From Planctomycetota bacterium (GTDB taxonomy: Bacteria > Planctomycetota > SZUA-567 > H5-PLA8), in assembly GCA_023150555.1 (NCBI GenBank), contig JAKLKQ010000068.1, positions 1-35,312 of the forward strand: a stretch of DNA of 35,312 nt, in the 5' to 3' direction. The notes below the pieces were generated by a model. That model was given only the letters and a program-made list of their open reading frames with translations. It was not told the DNA's origin and did no database searches. The position numbers and the translations under genes are program-made. This document shows, piece after piece, positions 8,878-16,621 of the stretch (position 1 is the first letter of the stretch; each line of letters opens with the position of its first letter).

Positions 8878-9267
8878 GTGGCCAAACGCATCGTCCGCAC
8901 CGGCCGCGCGCCGAAGCCTGTCGCGAACTACAGCCAGGCCGTGGTCAGCAACGGCATGGTCTACGTCGCCGGCCAGGGCCCCGTCGACGTCAAGACCGGC
9001 AAGCTGATCGAGTCCAACGACATCAAGGAACAGACGCGCCTCACGCTGACGCATCTGAAGACGCTGCTCGAGGAAGCCGGTTCGTCGCTGGCTCACGTCG
9101 TAAAGGTGAGCGTCTTTCTGAAGAACCTGGACGACTTCCGCGCCATGAACGAGGTCTACGCGGAGTTCTTCAAGGACGACCCGCCCGTGCGCACCACCGT
9201 CGGCGTGAACCTGCTGGGCGGGCGCATGTTGATCGAGATCGATTGCATCGCGGAGCTGGCCCCATGA
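8878..9267 (+). CDS. RidA/YjgF/UK114 family protein lacking the canonical catalytic Arg
   Basis: A 129-residue member of the Rid family, whose RidA members hydrolyse reactive enamine/imine intermediates as trimers. Family marks are PVANYSQAV, VYVAGQGPVD, VVKVSVFLKNLDDF, NEVYAEFF and a closing LIEIDCIA strand. Aligned with E. coli RidA from memory, the Arg of VARLPKD (Arg105 in the Salmonella enzyme) corresponds to Leu112 here (GVNLLGG), so the deaminase activity of RidA itself is doubtful. Translation starts at GTG 8878, with GAGG 7 bases upstream. The stop overlaps the next gene's start (ATGA at 9264-9267), which suggests coupled translation. Its role in an acyl-CoA operon is unknown. Confidence 0.9.
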   Translation: MAKRIVRTGRAPKPVANYSQAVVSNGMVYVAGQGPVDVKTGKLIESNDIKEQTRLTLTHLKTLLEEAGSSLAHVVKVSVFLKNLDDFRAMNEVYAEFFKDDPPVRTTVGVNLLGGRMLIEIDCIAELAP

Positions 9268-10046
9268 GCACCCCTGCCTTGTCCGACCTGTTGAACGTCG
9301 CGCGCGACGCGGCCCTGGAGGCCGGCAAGCTGACGCTGAAGTATTTCCGCGAAGGCGTGGCCGTGGAGACCAAGGCCGACGCCACGCCCGTGACCATCGC
9401 CGACAAGGAGGCGGAGAAGCTGATCCGCGCGCGCATCGCCAAGGCCTACCCCGACCACGCGGTGATCGGTGAGGAACACGGCGAGCAGAAGGGCAGCGCG
9501 CCCGTGCGCTGGATCGTCGACCCCATCGACGGGACCAAGTCCTTCGTGCGCGGCGTGCCGCTGTACGGCGTGCTGATCGGCATCGAGGTCGGCGGAAAGC
9601 CGCAGGTCGGTGTGCTGCACCTGCCCGCCACCGGCGATACGCTCTGCGCGGCCACTGGCCAAGGCTGCACGTGGAACGGCAAGCCCTGCCGCGTCTCGGA
9701 CGTCGGAAAGCTGGAAGACGCGACGCTGTTGACCAGCGACACCGAACACTGCCGCAAGCGCAGCGACGCGTACGAACGCCTCGCGTCGAAGGCCAAGGTC
9801 GTGCGCAGCTGGGGCGACGCCTACGGCTACTTCCTGGTGGCGACGGGCCGCGCGGAGGTGATGCTCGACCCGGCCATGCATCCGTGGGACTGCGCGCCGC
9901 TGCTGCCCATCGTCCAGGAGGCCGGCGGACACTTTGCGAACTGGCAGGGCGAGGCTACCATCTGGGGCAAAGATGCCTTCGCCACCAACGCAAAGCTGCA
10001 CCAGGACGTGCTGAAGGTGCTAAAGAGCGAGAAGCGCCGAACCTAA
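9264..10046 (+). CDS. Inositol-monophosphatase-family phosphatase, HisN (histidinol-phosphatase) type
   Basis: A 260-residue Mg-dependent phosphatase. Metal-binding motifs are all present: the Glu of VIGEEHG, the Asp pair in WIVDPIDGTKSF, and the Asp in HPWDCAPL. The segment WGDAYGYFLVATGRAEVMLD is characteristic of the HisN branch, so histidinol phosphate is the best guess; inositol phosphate, PAP or fructose-1,6-bisphosphate remain possible. The start overlaps the RidA-like stop by four bases. No other histidine biosynthesis gene is nearby, so the operon gives no support for the histidine role. The gene looks complete. Confidence 0.88.
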   Translation: MSTPALSDLLNVARDAALEAGKLTLKYFREGVAVETKADATPVTIADKEAEKLIRARIAKAYPDHAVIGEEHGEQKGSAPVRWIVDPIDGTKSFVRGVPLYGVLIGIEVGGKPQVGVLHLPATGDTLCAATGQGCTWNGKPCRVSDVGKLEDATLLTSDTEHCRKRSDAYERLASKAKVVRSWGDAYGYFLVATGRAEVMLDPAMHPWDCAPLLPIVQEAGGHFANWQGEATIWGKDAFATNAKLHQDVLKVLKSEKRRT

Positions 10047-10069
10047 AGGCGAGAGCCAAGAGCCGACCC

Positions 10070-10903
10070 ATGAATGTCGTCGTCACCGGCGGCAGCGGAC
10101 GGATTGGGATCCGGGTTGTGCACGAGCTGCTCGCGCATGGCCACACTGTCCGCAACGTGGACTGCAACCCTCCGACGAACCCCAACCCCGACGCACCTTT
10201 CAAGCAGGCCGACGCGACCGACTTCCCCGCCGTGCGCAAGGCGCTGGAAGGCGCCGAGTCGATCGTGCACCTGGCCGCGATCGTCTCCCCCAACCTGGCG
10301 CCGCAGGACGTCGTCTACCGCGTCAACGTGCTGGCGAACTTCAACGTGCTTCAGGCGGCCGCCGAACTGGGCATCCAGAAGGTCTGCCTGGCCAGCAGCG
10401 TCAACGCGGTGGGCCTGAGCTTCTCCCGCGCGCCGGTCTTCGACTACTTCCCGCTCGACGAACGCCACGCCACGCGCGCCGAGGAGGCCTACAGCATCAG
10501 CAAATGGGCCGGCGAACAGACCGCCGACAGCTTCGCGCGCCGCCACGAAGGGATGACGATCGCCAGCCTGCGCTTTCACGGCGTCTGCGGGGCCGAGCAC
10601 TACGCCCAGTGGAAGTCCGGCGAGACGGACCTGTCCGCGCAGGCCAAGCACCTGTGGAGCTACACCGACGCGCGCGCCGCCGCCCGCGCCGCGCGGCTGG
10701 CTATCGAGGCCAGCTTCAAGGGGCACCAGGCCTTCTTCATCACCGCCGCCGACACCATGGCGAAGCTGCCCAGCACGGAGCTGGCGAAACAGCACTATCC
10801 GAACGTCCCGCTGCGCAACCCGATGGACGCCTTCGCGAGCTTCTTCGACTGCTCGAAGGCGCAGCGCATGCTCGGCTGGACCCACCCGGAGACGTGGCGC
10901 TAA
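10070..10903 (+). CDS. NAD-dependent epimerase/dehydratase (extended SDR)
   Basis: A 277-residue extended short-chain dehydrogenase/reductase. The N terminus carries the nucleotide motif VTGGSGRIG. VHLAAIVSP follows near residue 70, and the catalytic Tyr-x-x-x-Lys is in EEAYSISKWAGEQ. The C-terminal half would bind a nucleotide-sugar or similar substrate, as in uronate dehydrogenases and sugar-nucleotide epimerases of similar length. ATG 10070 follows the phosphatase stop by 23 bases, so it probably ends the plus-strand operon. Only 10 bases separate its stop from the stop of the convergent minus-strand gene. The substrate cannot be told from the sequence. Confidence 0.88.
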   Translation: MNVVVTGGSGRIGIRVVHELLAHGHTVRNVDCNPPTNPNPDAPFKQADATDFPAVRKALEGAESIVHLAAIVSPNLAPQDVVYRVNVLANFNVLQAAAELGIQKVCLASSVNAVGLSFSRAPVFDYFPLDERHATRAEEAYSISKWAGEQTADSFARRHEGMTIASLRFHGVCGAEHYAQWKSGETDLSAQAKHLWSYTDARAAARAARLAIEASFKGHQAFFITAADTMAKLPSTELAKQHYPNVPLRNPMDAFASFFDCSKAQRMLGWTHPETWR

Positions 10904-10913
10904 GCGCCGGCCG

Positions 10914-11180
10914 CTACGTCCGGAACCAGACGCGCAGGACCTGGTTCCAGGTGGACGACGACTCGCCGCCGGTCCAGAGGCTGCCGTCCTCGCTTCCTTC
11001 CTCGTCACTTTCGTGGATGTTGGGCAGCACGACGGTCTCGATGTTGATCACCTCGACTTCGTGCTCCTCAACCCATGCGTTGGCCTCCTTCATGGCCGTC
11101 TCGAAGGCCGCCGTGTGCTCGCGGGTCAACCAGCCGTCGAACTGGATGACCTCGGGATGAAAGTCGCGGTAGTCGAACAT
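10914..11180 (-). CDS. Small acidic protein of unknown function
   Basis: An 88-residue protein with no signal peptide or membrane segment. It has an amphipathic helix (REHTAAFETAMKEANAWVEE), then a strand-like VEVINIETVVLPN, an acidic loop (ESDEEGSEDGS), and a strand ending in WNQVLRVWFRT. GAGAGG lies about 8 bases before the ATG. The alternating strand and loop pattern and normal codon use suggest a genuine gene. I do not recognise the family. It lies between the convergent epimerase and the thiolase terminator. Confidence 0.6.
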   Translation of the reverse strand: MFDYRDFHPEVIQFDGWLTREHTAAFETAMKEANAWVEEHEVEVINIETVVLPNIHESDEEGSEDGSLWTGGESSSTWNQVLRVWFRT

Positions 11181-11267
11181 TTTCCGATCCTCTCCTGTGC
11201 TGGGAAGCGCGGGCCTTGCCCGTCCCGTCTTCAGACGAGAAACTAGGCCGCCGCGTTGGAAAGGAAA

Positions 11268-11298
11268 GCGCCTCCGAGAGAATGGTATACGGAGGCGC
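11268..11298 (-). terminator. Candidate intrinsic terminator of the thiolase gene
   Basis: GCGCCTCC (11268-11275) and GGAGGCGC (11291-11298) form a perfect 8-bp stem with a 15-base loop. Read on the minus strand, the hairpin begins 35 bases after the thiolase stop and is followed by the T-rich tract TTTCCTTTCC. The loop is long and the T tract is interrupted, so termination is probably modest. Confidence 0.5.
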
Positions 11299-11333
11299 GA
11301 TCGAAGATTTCGGGAATTCCTGCAGGATAGTCC

Positions 11334-12515
11334 TTACGCCCGCTCTACTACCATCGCCACAGCGTTGCCGCCGCCCAGGCAGAGGCTCACGACGCCCAGC
11401 TTCCCGCCGCGGGTCTCGAGCGCGTTCAAGAGCGTCACCAGGCAGCGCGCGCCGCTGGCCCCGATCGGGTGTCCCAGCGCCACCGCCCCGCCGTGGACGT
11501 TGACCTTGGTCGGATCGAGCTTCAGGGCCTGGATGTTGGCCAGCGACTGGGCCGCGAAGGCTTCGTTGAGTTCGAAGCAGTCGACGTCGCCGAGCTTCCT
11601 GCCGGCCTTCTCCAGCGCCATCGGCACAGCCAGCGCGGGCGCGTGGAAGATATCCTTCGGCGCGACGCCGCTGGTGGCGTAGGCCAGGATGCGCGCGAGG
11701 GGCTTCTTGCCGTGCTTCTGCGCCCAGGACGCGCTTGCCACCACCAGGGCGGCGGCGCCATCGTTCAGCGCCGAGGCATTGCCGGCGGTCACGCGCCCGT
11801 CCTTCTCGAAGGCGGGCGGGAGCTTGGCGAGTTTCTCGAGGGTGCTGTCGGCGCGCGGGCCTTCGTCCTTGGCGACCTTTACGGCGGGGCCTTTGCGTTG
11901 CGGGACCTCGACGGCGACGATCTCCTTGGCGAAGATTCCGGCCTCGATGGCCTTGATCGCGCGCTCGTGGCTCTCGAGCGCGAAGCGGTCCATGGCCTCG
12001 CGGGAGACGTCGAAGCGCCGCGCGATGTGCTCGGCCGCGCTGCCCATATGCCACTTCTCGACGGCGCACTCCAGGCCGTCGGTCAGCAGGCTGTCCTCGA
12101 GTATCCCGTGGCCGTAGGCCTGGCCCGTGCGGTGTCCTCGCACGTAATGCGGCGCGTTGGACATACTCTCGGCGCCGCCGGCCAGCACGACTTCGGCGTC
12201 GCCGGCCTTAACCGCCTGCGCGGCCAGCATCACGGCTTTCAGGCCCGAGCCGCAGACCTTGTTGACGGTGAAGGCGGGGACGGTATCGGGGACGCCGGCG
12301 CCGAGGGCCGCCTGCCGCGCGGGAGCCTGGCCCAGGCCGGCGGAGATGACGTTGCCGAGGATCGCTTCCTGGACCTGCTCGGGCTTTACGCCGGCGCGCG
12401 CGAGGGCCTCCTTGTAGGCGACGGCGCCCAGATGCACGGCGCTCAGGGACGAGAGGCCGCCCTGGAAGCGTCCGACGGCGGTGCGGGCGGCGGAGAGGAT
12501 CACGGGCTGTGTCAT
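11334..12515 (-). CDS. Acetyl-CoA C-acetyltransferase (thiolase)
   Basis: A 393-residue thiolase that condenses two acetyl-CoA into acetoacetyl-CoA or cleaves 3-ketoacyl-CoA. The nucleophile is Cys88 in VNKVCGSGLKAV. The second active-site set is present as GGAVALGHPIGASG (His) and SLCLGGGNAVAM (Cys), both near the C terminus. Other family marks are AGGAESMSNAPH and NASALNDGAAALV. Length is typical of the biosynthetic type (about 390). AAGGAG stands about 8 bases before the ATG. A 16-bp palindrome lies 35 bases upstream. It is encoded opposite the dehydrogenase/hydratase operon but completes the same pathway. Confidence 0.95.
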   Translation of the reverse strand: MTQPVILSAARTAVGRFQGGLSSLSAVHLGAVAYKEALARAGVKPEQVQEAILGNVISAGLGQAPARQAALGAGVPDTVPAFTVNKVCGSGLKAVMLAAQAVKAGDAEVVLAGGAESMSNAPHYVRGHRTGQAYGHGILEDSLLTDGLECAVEKWHMGSAAEHIARRFDVSREAMDRFALESHERAIKAIEAGIFAKEIVAVEVPQRKGPAVKVAKDEGPRADSTLEKLAKLPPAFEKDGRVTAGNASALNDGAAALVVASASWAQKHGKKPLARILAYATSGVAPKDIFHAPALAVPMALEKAGRKLGDVDCFELNEAFAAQSLANIQALKLDPTKVNVHGGAVALGHPIGASGARCLVTLLNALETRGGKLGVVSLCLGGGNAVAMVVERA

Positions 12516-12549
12516 GGGAGGCTCCTTATGCAGGAATCAGGCACGGCGA

Positions 12550-12565
12550 GGTACGCATCCGTACC
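12550..12565. promoter_or_regulatory. Palindrome upstream of thiolase, possible operator
   Basis: GGTACG-CATC-CGTACC is a perfect inverted repeat with 6-base arms and a 4-base spacer, 35 bases before the thiolase start codon. Size and position suit a dimeric repressor, but the same bases could form a small hairpin in the leader. No matching second site was found in the window by eye. Confidence 0.3.
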
Positions 12566-12605
12566 TTATATCGTCCGGAGCCGATAAAAAAGTCCCGGGT
12601 TGGGA

Positions 12606-13022
12606 TCAGTTGTCGGTGTCCCACTCCTTGTGGGCGGCACTGACGGGCATCTTGTAGAAATCGTAGACGCCCTTGGCCGTCAGGAGCAGACCAACCAGGA
12701 AGGCGATATAGGAAAACGTGCCGCTCTTTCCGTCCACGCGGGTGTGCTTGCTGTCGCCGGGGACGAACCAGACGTTGAAGGAACGGTCGGGCGCGGGCTG
12801 CCAGTAGCGGTCCACGGAGGCGCCCGAGGTGACGGATTCACCCTTGTCGTCGGTGAAGGTGAACTCGATCTTCTGACCCTTGCTGCCGCGGCGGCCGGTG
12901 GTCTCCCAGGCATCGGCGACCTGGGCCTTGGCCTGCTTTCCCCAGAGATCGATCTTGAGGTCGCTCCACGCGACCACGGAACCGTACAGCAGCACGGCCA
13001 GTCCGATGAACAGGGTCTTCAT
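12606..13022 (-). CDS. DUF3592-like small membrane protein
   Basis: A 138-residue protein with an N-terminal hydrophobic segment (TLFIGLAVLLYGSVVAW, also readable as a signal anchor) and a second one near residues 100-118 (TFSYIAFLVGLLLTAKGVY). Between them is an extracytoplasmic-type beta-rich domain (AKAQVADAW, QKIEFTFTDDKG, then FNVWFVPGD). This follows the DUF3592 plan of two helices around a small beta domain. No catalytic residues are evident and the function of the family is unknown. It lies between the dxs terminator and the thiolase gene, so it probably has its own promoter. Confidence 0.65.
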   Translation of the reverse strand: MKTLFIGLAVLLYGSVVAWSDLKIDLWGKQAKAQVADAWETTGRRGSKGQKIEFTFTDDKGESVTSGASVDRYWQPAPDRSFNVWFVPGDSKHTRVDGKSGTFSYIAFLVGLLLTAKGVYDFYKMPVSAAHKEWDTDN

Positions 13023-13096
13023 GGCGATAACGCCCTCTTGTGTCTGGTTGCGGGTGTAAGGCGAGCATACGCTCTTTGGCGCGGCGTCAAGCGCGC

Positions 13097-13133
13097 AAAA
13101 AAAAAGCGGGGCGGCTCCTGGGAGCCGCCCCGC
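13097..13133 (-). terminator. Strong intrinsic terminator of the ispA-dxs operon
   Basis: A perfect 12-bp G+C stem, GCGGGGCGGCTC (13106-13117) with GAGCCGCCCCGC (13122-13133), encloses a CTGG loop. On the minus strand it is followed by nine uninterrupted T (13097-13105). It lies 29 bases after the dxs stop. This is a textbook Rho-independent terminator and separates dxs from the DUF3592 gene. Confidence 0.92.
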
Positions 13134-13161
13134 GCTGCGTGGCGACGGGAACCCGCAGTGG

Positions 13162-15204
13162 TTAGCTGCTGACCTTCTGGAGCGCCTTGGCCAGCACGCT
13201 GGCGGCGATGCCGTCGGCGTGGAGGTTGACCTGGGCGAGCTGCCAGTCGCGGACGCCGTGGTAGACGTACAGGTCCGGGATGCCCAGGCGGGTGATCTTG
13301 CGGGTGTCGAGGCCGCGGTCGTTGGCCTCTTCCAGGACGGCGCTGCCGAAGCCGTTCTGGAGCTGGTGGTCCTCGACGGTGAAGACCGCGTCGTGGGTCT
13401 CCATCAGCTGCTGGATCAGTTCGCCGTCCAGGGGCTTGGCGAAGCGCGCGTTGGCCACGGTGACGTCGAGGCCATGCTCCTTCTGGAGCTTCTCTGCGGC
13501 CTGCAGGCTGCGGACGACCATGCCGCCGTAGGCCAGCAGGGCGATGCCCTTACCCTGGCGCACGATCTCGCCCTTGCCCAGTTCCAGGGGGCGGAAGGTG
13601 GCGGTCAGGGGCTCGGCCGGGACGGGTTCCTTCGGCGTGCGGATGAAGACGGGCTTCTCGAGGTCGATCCCGAAGCGGACCATCTCGACGGCTTCCTGGC
13701 CGTCCTTGGGAGCCATCAGGACGAAGTGCGGGAAGGCGCGCATGTAGGCGAGGTCGAAGACGCCGTTGGCGGTGGCGCCGTCGTCGCCGCACAGGCCGGC
13801 GCGGTCCATGCAGATCGTGACGGGCAGGCCGTCCTGCAGGGAGATCTCGTGGAAGAGCTGGTCCACGGCGCGCTGCAGGAAGCTGCTGTAGATGCAGGCC
13901 ACGGCCTTGACGCCGGTCTTGGCCAGCGCGGCGGCGAAGGCGGTCGCGTGCTGCTCGCAAATGCCCACGTCGTAGAAGCGCTCGGGCAGCTCCTTTCGGA
14001 AGGTCTTCAGGCCGGTGCCCTGGGCCATCGCGGCGGTGATGGCGACGACCTTGGGGTCTTCCTTGGCCTTGGCCAGGATGGCGTCGGTGACGACCTGGCA
14101 GTAGTCCGGGGGCTTGGGCTTGCTTGCCTTTTTCAGCACTGCGGTGCCGCCCTTGACGTCATAGGGCTTACCGCCGTGCCAGCTGTAGGGATCTTCCTCG
14201 GCCCACTTCATGCCGCGGCCCTTGTGGGTGACGACGTGGAGCAGCTTGGGGCCCTTGACGGTCTTCATGTAGCCGAGCCACTCGTGGAGGTCTTCCAGGT
14301 CGTGGCCGTCGATGGGGCCGTAGTACTCGAAGCCCAGGTCCTTGAAGATCGCGCCGGCGGGGTGCGTGAAGTGGCTGGCGGCGTCCATGACGCGCTCGGC
14401 CAGCTTCTCGGCCTGGTGGCCCAGCGGCAGGCGCTCGAGAACGCTCTTGCCCATATGCTTGGCGCGCTTGTACAGACCGGTCTTGCGGACCTTGCTGGAC
14501 ATCTCGCTGAGGGCGCCGACGTTCGGGCAGATGGAGCAGCCGTTGTCGTTGAAGATGACGAGGATGTCTTCCTTGATGTGCCCGGCGTGGTTGAGCGCCT
14601 CAAAGGTCAAGCCCGCGGTCAGGGCACCGTCGCCGACGATGGCGACGCAGTGGCTGTTGACGCCCTGGCGGTGGTCGCCGGCGGCCAGGCCCAGCGTGCT
14701 GCTGACGGCCACGCCCGCGTGTGACGTGTGGAACTCGTCGTAGACCGGGTCTTCGCGGTGGTCGGGAAAGCCGGCGATGCCGTTGGCCTGGCGCAGGGTG
14801 TGGAAACGGTTCGCACGGCCGGTGAGCAGCTTGTGTGGATAGATCTGGTGGCCGACGTCGGCGACGACGCGGTCGACGCTGAAGTCGAAGACGCGGTGCA
14901 GGGCGATCCACAGCTCGGTCACGCCCAGATTCGAGGACAGGTGGCCGCCGTTCTCCTTCACGGCCGAATGAATCTTGAAGCGGATCTCTTCGGCCAGGCG
15001 CGGCAGCAGCGCCATGGGGATCTTCTTGACGTCTTCGGGGCCGCGGATGTGGTCCAGGAAGGGCTGCGCGACCTCGCAGGCGACGTCCTGCTCTTCGGCC
15101 CCGATGGTCCGAGCGACCTTATGGACGGCGGCGTCGGCAGCCTTGCGCAGATGCTCGGCGTGGCCTTCGGCGTTCGTTCCCAGGATGCCCTGATCACTGC
15201 TCAT
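13162..15204 (-). CDS. dxs: 1-deoxy-D-xylulose-5-phosphate synthase, divergent
   Basis: A 680-residue thiamine-diphosphate enzyme that joins pyruvate and glyceraldehyde 3-phosphate in the first step of the MEP isoprenoid pathway. Preserved marks are GGHLSSNLGVTEL, VGHQIYPHKLLTGR, VGDGALTAG with FNDNG (the TPP/Mg site), YYGPIDGHD, THKGRGM, YDVGICEQH with the catalytic Glu, and DRAGLCGDDGAT. Differences from typical DXS are Ala479 where the DGxTHxG motif has His, RTPKE in place of RYPRG, and about 45 extra N-terminal residues. AAGGAGA stands 8 bases before ATG 15204; the frame is open to 15288 but lacks a better start. It follows the prenyltransferase by 105 bases, a common ispA-dxs order. Confidence 0.92.
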   Translation of the reverse strand: MSSDQGILGTNAEGHAEHLRKAADAAVHKVARTIGAEEQDVACEVAQPFLDHIRGPEDVKKIPMALLPRLAEEIRFKIHSAVKENGGHLSSNLGVTELWIALHRVFDFSVDRVVADVGHQIYPHKLLTGRANRFHTLRQANGIAGFPDHREDPVYDEFHTSHAGVAVSSTLGLAAGDHRQGVNSHCVAIVGDGALTAGLTFEALNHAGHIKEDILVIFNDNGCSICPNVGALSEMSSKVRKTGLYKRAKHMGKSVLERLPLGHQAEKLAERVMDAASHFTHPAGAIFKDLGFEYYGPIDGHDLEDLHEWLGYMKTVKGPKLLHVVTHKGRGMKWAEEDPYSWHGGKPYDVKGGTAVLKKASKPKPPDYCQVVTDAILAKAKEDPKVVAITAAMAQGTGLKTFRKELPERFYDVGICEQHATAFAAALAKTGVKAVACIYSSFLQRAVDQLFHEISLQDGLPVTICMDRAGLCGDDGATANGVFDLAYMRAFPHFVLMAPKDGQEAVEMVRFGIDLEKPVFIRTPKEPVPAEPLTATFRPLELGKGEIVRQGKGIALLAYGGMVVRSLQAAEKLQKEHGLDVTVANARFAKPLDGELIQQLMETHDAVFTVEDHQLQNGFGSAVLEEANDRGLDTRKITRLGIPDLYVYHGVRDWQLAQVNLHADGIAASVLAKALQKVSS

Positions 15205-15309
15205 CGTTGACGTCTCCTTACGGATGGCGGCGCCTTTCCGGTCCTGCTTCTGGCCCCGCGGTACTCCCCCGTAGCGAATTCCGCTCAAGCTGCCCTTCCT
15301 ATGGACGCC

Positions 15310-16236
15310 TCAACTGCGGCGTTCAATTACAAACCGTGCCAACTCAGCCATATGGTGCCCATGTGCACCAAAGGTCTGTAGCGTCTGCTGGGCGGCGTCG
15401 ACCAGTTTCTGCGCCTCGGTGCGTGCGGCCTCGAGACCAAGAACTGCCGGGTACGTCGCCTTCCCTGCCCGTTGGTCTTTACCGGGCGTCTTGCCTAGCG
15501 TTTCTGGCGAGCTGGTGATGTCCAATATATCGTCCAGAATTTGAAAAGCCAGACCTATCTTCTGGCCGTACTCGCCCATCTGTTCGGCTTGTTTTTGGGT
15601 GCCTCCCCCTGCAAAAGCGCCTGCTTGGCAGCTGGCGGCAATCAGGGCGGCGGTCTTCCATCGGTGGATATTAGCCACCATCTCGAGGTTCGGGGCCTTG
15701 CCCTCGCCCTCCAGGTCCAGAACTTGCCCGCCGACCATTCCGAAGGTCCCGACGCCCTGCGCGATGGTGGTCACGATGCCGGGAATGGCTTCGGTGCGTC
15801 GGCACGTGGCGAGGACCTCGAACGCCAGGGTAAGGAGCGCGTCGCCGGCGAGGATGGCCATGGCATCGCCGTAGACCTTGTGGCAGGTGGGCCGGCCGCG
15901 GCGCAGGTCGTCGTCGTCCATGGCGGGCAGGTCGTCGTGGATCAGCGAGTAGGTGTGGATCATCTCGACGGCACAGGCGACGGGCGCGGCGTCGTCGAAG
16001 TTGCCGCCCACGGCTTCGCTGGCGGCCAGCGCCAGGGCCGGGCGCAGGCGCTTGCCGCCGGCAAAGAGCGAGTAGCGCATGGCCTTGTGGAGCGTCTGCG
16101 GCGAGGTCACTTCGGGGGGCAGGATCTGCTCGAGTTTCGCGTCGACGTAGCTGCGCGAGCGCTCGACGAACGTGGCGCCGGTGGCCTGCTGATTGGGATT
16201 GGTGGACGTCCGGGCAGCGCCCGATCCTGCGCTCAT
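15310..16236 (-). CDS. ispA: Polyprenyl (farnesyl/geranylgeranyl) diphosphate synthase
   Basis: A 308-residue trans-prenyltransferase that condenses isopentenyl diphosphate with allylic diphosphates. The first Asp-rich motif is DDLPAMDDDDLRRGRPT near residue 98, with the four-residue spacing typical of bacterial farnesyl diphosphate synthases. The second is FQILDDILD near residue 232. GGKRLRPAL near the N terminus is the diphosphate-binding site. AGGAG lies 8 bases before ATG 16236; an open frame to 16329 lacks a ribosome-binding site. It precedes dxs in the same direction and shares its terminator. Product chain length (C15 or C20) cannot be settled by eye. Confidence 0.93.
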   Translation of the reverse strand: MSAGSGAARTSTNPNQQATGATFVERSRSYVDAKLEQILPPEVTSPQTLHKAMRYSLFAGGKRLRPALALAASEAVGGNFDDAAPVACAVEMIHTYSLIHDDLPAMDDDDLRRGRPTCHKVYGDAMAILAGDALLTLAFEVLATCRRTEAIPGIVTTIAQGVGTFGMVGGQVLDLEGEGKAPNLEMVANIHRWKTAALIAASCQAGAFAGGGTQKQAEQMGEYGQKIGLAFQILDDILDITSSPETLGKTPGKDQRAGKATYPAVLGLEAARTEAQKLVDAAQQTLQTFGAHGHHMAELARFVIERRS

Positions 16237-16621
16237 GGGTGCGACTCCTGGATGTACCGACGGAAAATACCCCGCCGCGCCCCGCACCTGGGGGTACTGA
16301 ATGCCATAATAATGGTGCTGGCGCCGCAAAAATCGAATCTTACCGGATTTTTACCCCTTTGGAAACGGCGATTGCGGTTCAAGTCTTGAGGTGCCGGTGA
16401 ACCGCGCACCCTCTTCTGCGTTTGTCGATTGCAAAAGTGCCGCGAGAACTGAGAATCCGACCGGAACGCCACGTTGTGCTTTTTCGGAATTTCCACCCGC
16501 TCAGAATGGGGAAAAAGAATGGTCCGAAAGAGACGGTGGAACGTCCCTTAAGATAGCCTACGTCCGTGCCAAGACACGGATTGGTTGCGCCGCCCCTATT
16601 TCAGTCCGGGAGAGATCGCCG
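16237..16621. other. 385-bp divergent intergenic region
   Basis: This gap lies between the ispA start (minus) and the propeller-protein start (plus), so it should hold both promoters. It is A+T-richer than the flanks. A plus-strand frame is open across much of it (from 16391) but lacks a ribosome-binding site and gives Arg/Ser-rich composition, so I do not call a gene. No convincing -35/-10 pair or structured RNA was found. Confidence 0.4.

Noticed and set aside
16391..16621. A 77-residue N-terminal extension of the propeller protein
   Set aside because: There is no ribosome-binding site at 16391, the composition is noise-like, and a good signal peptide with GGAGAG begins at 16622.
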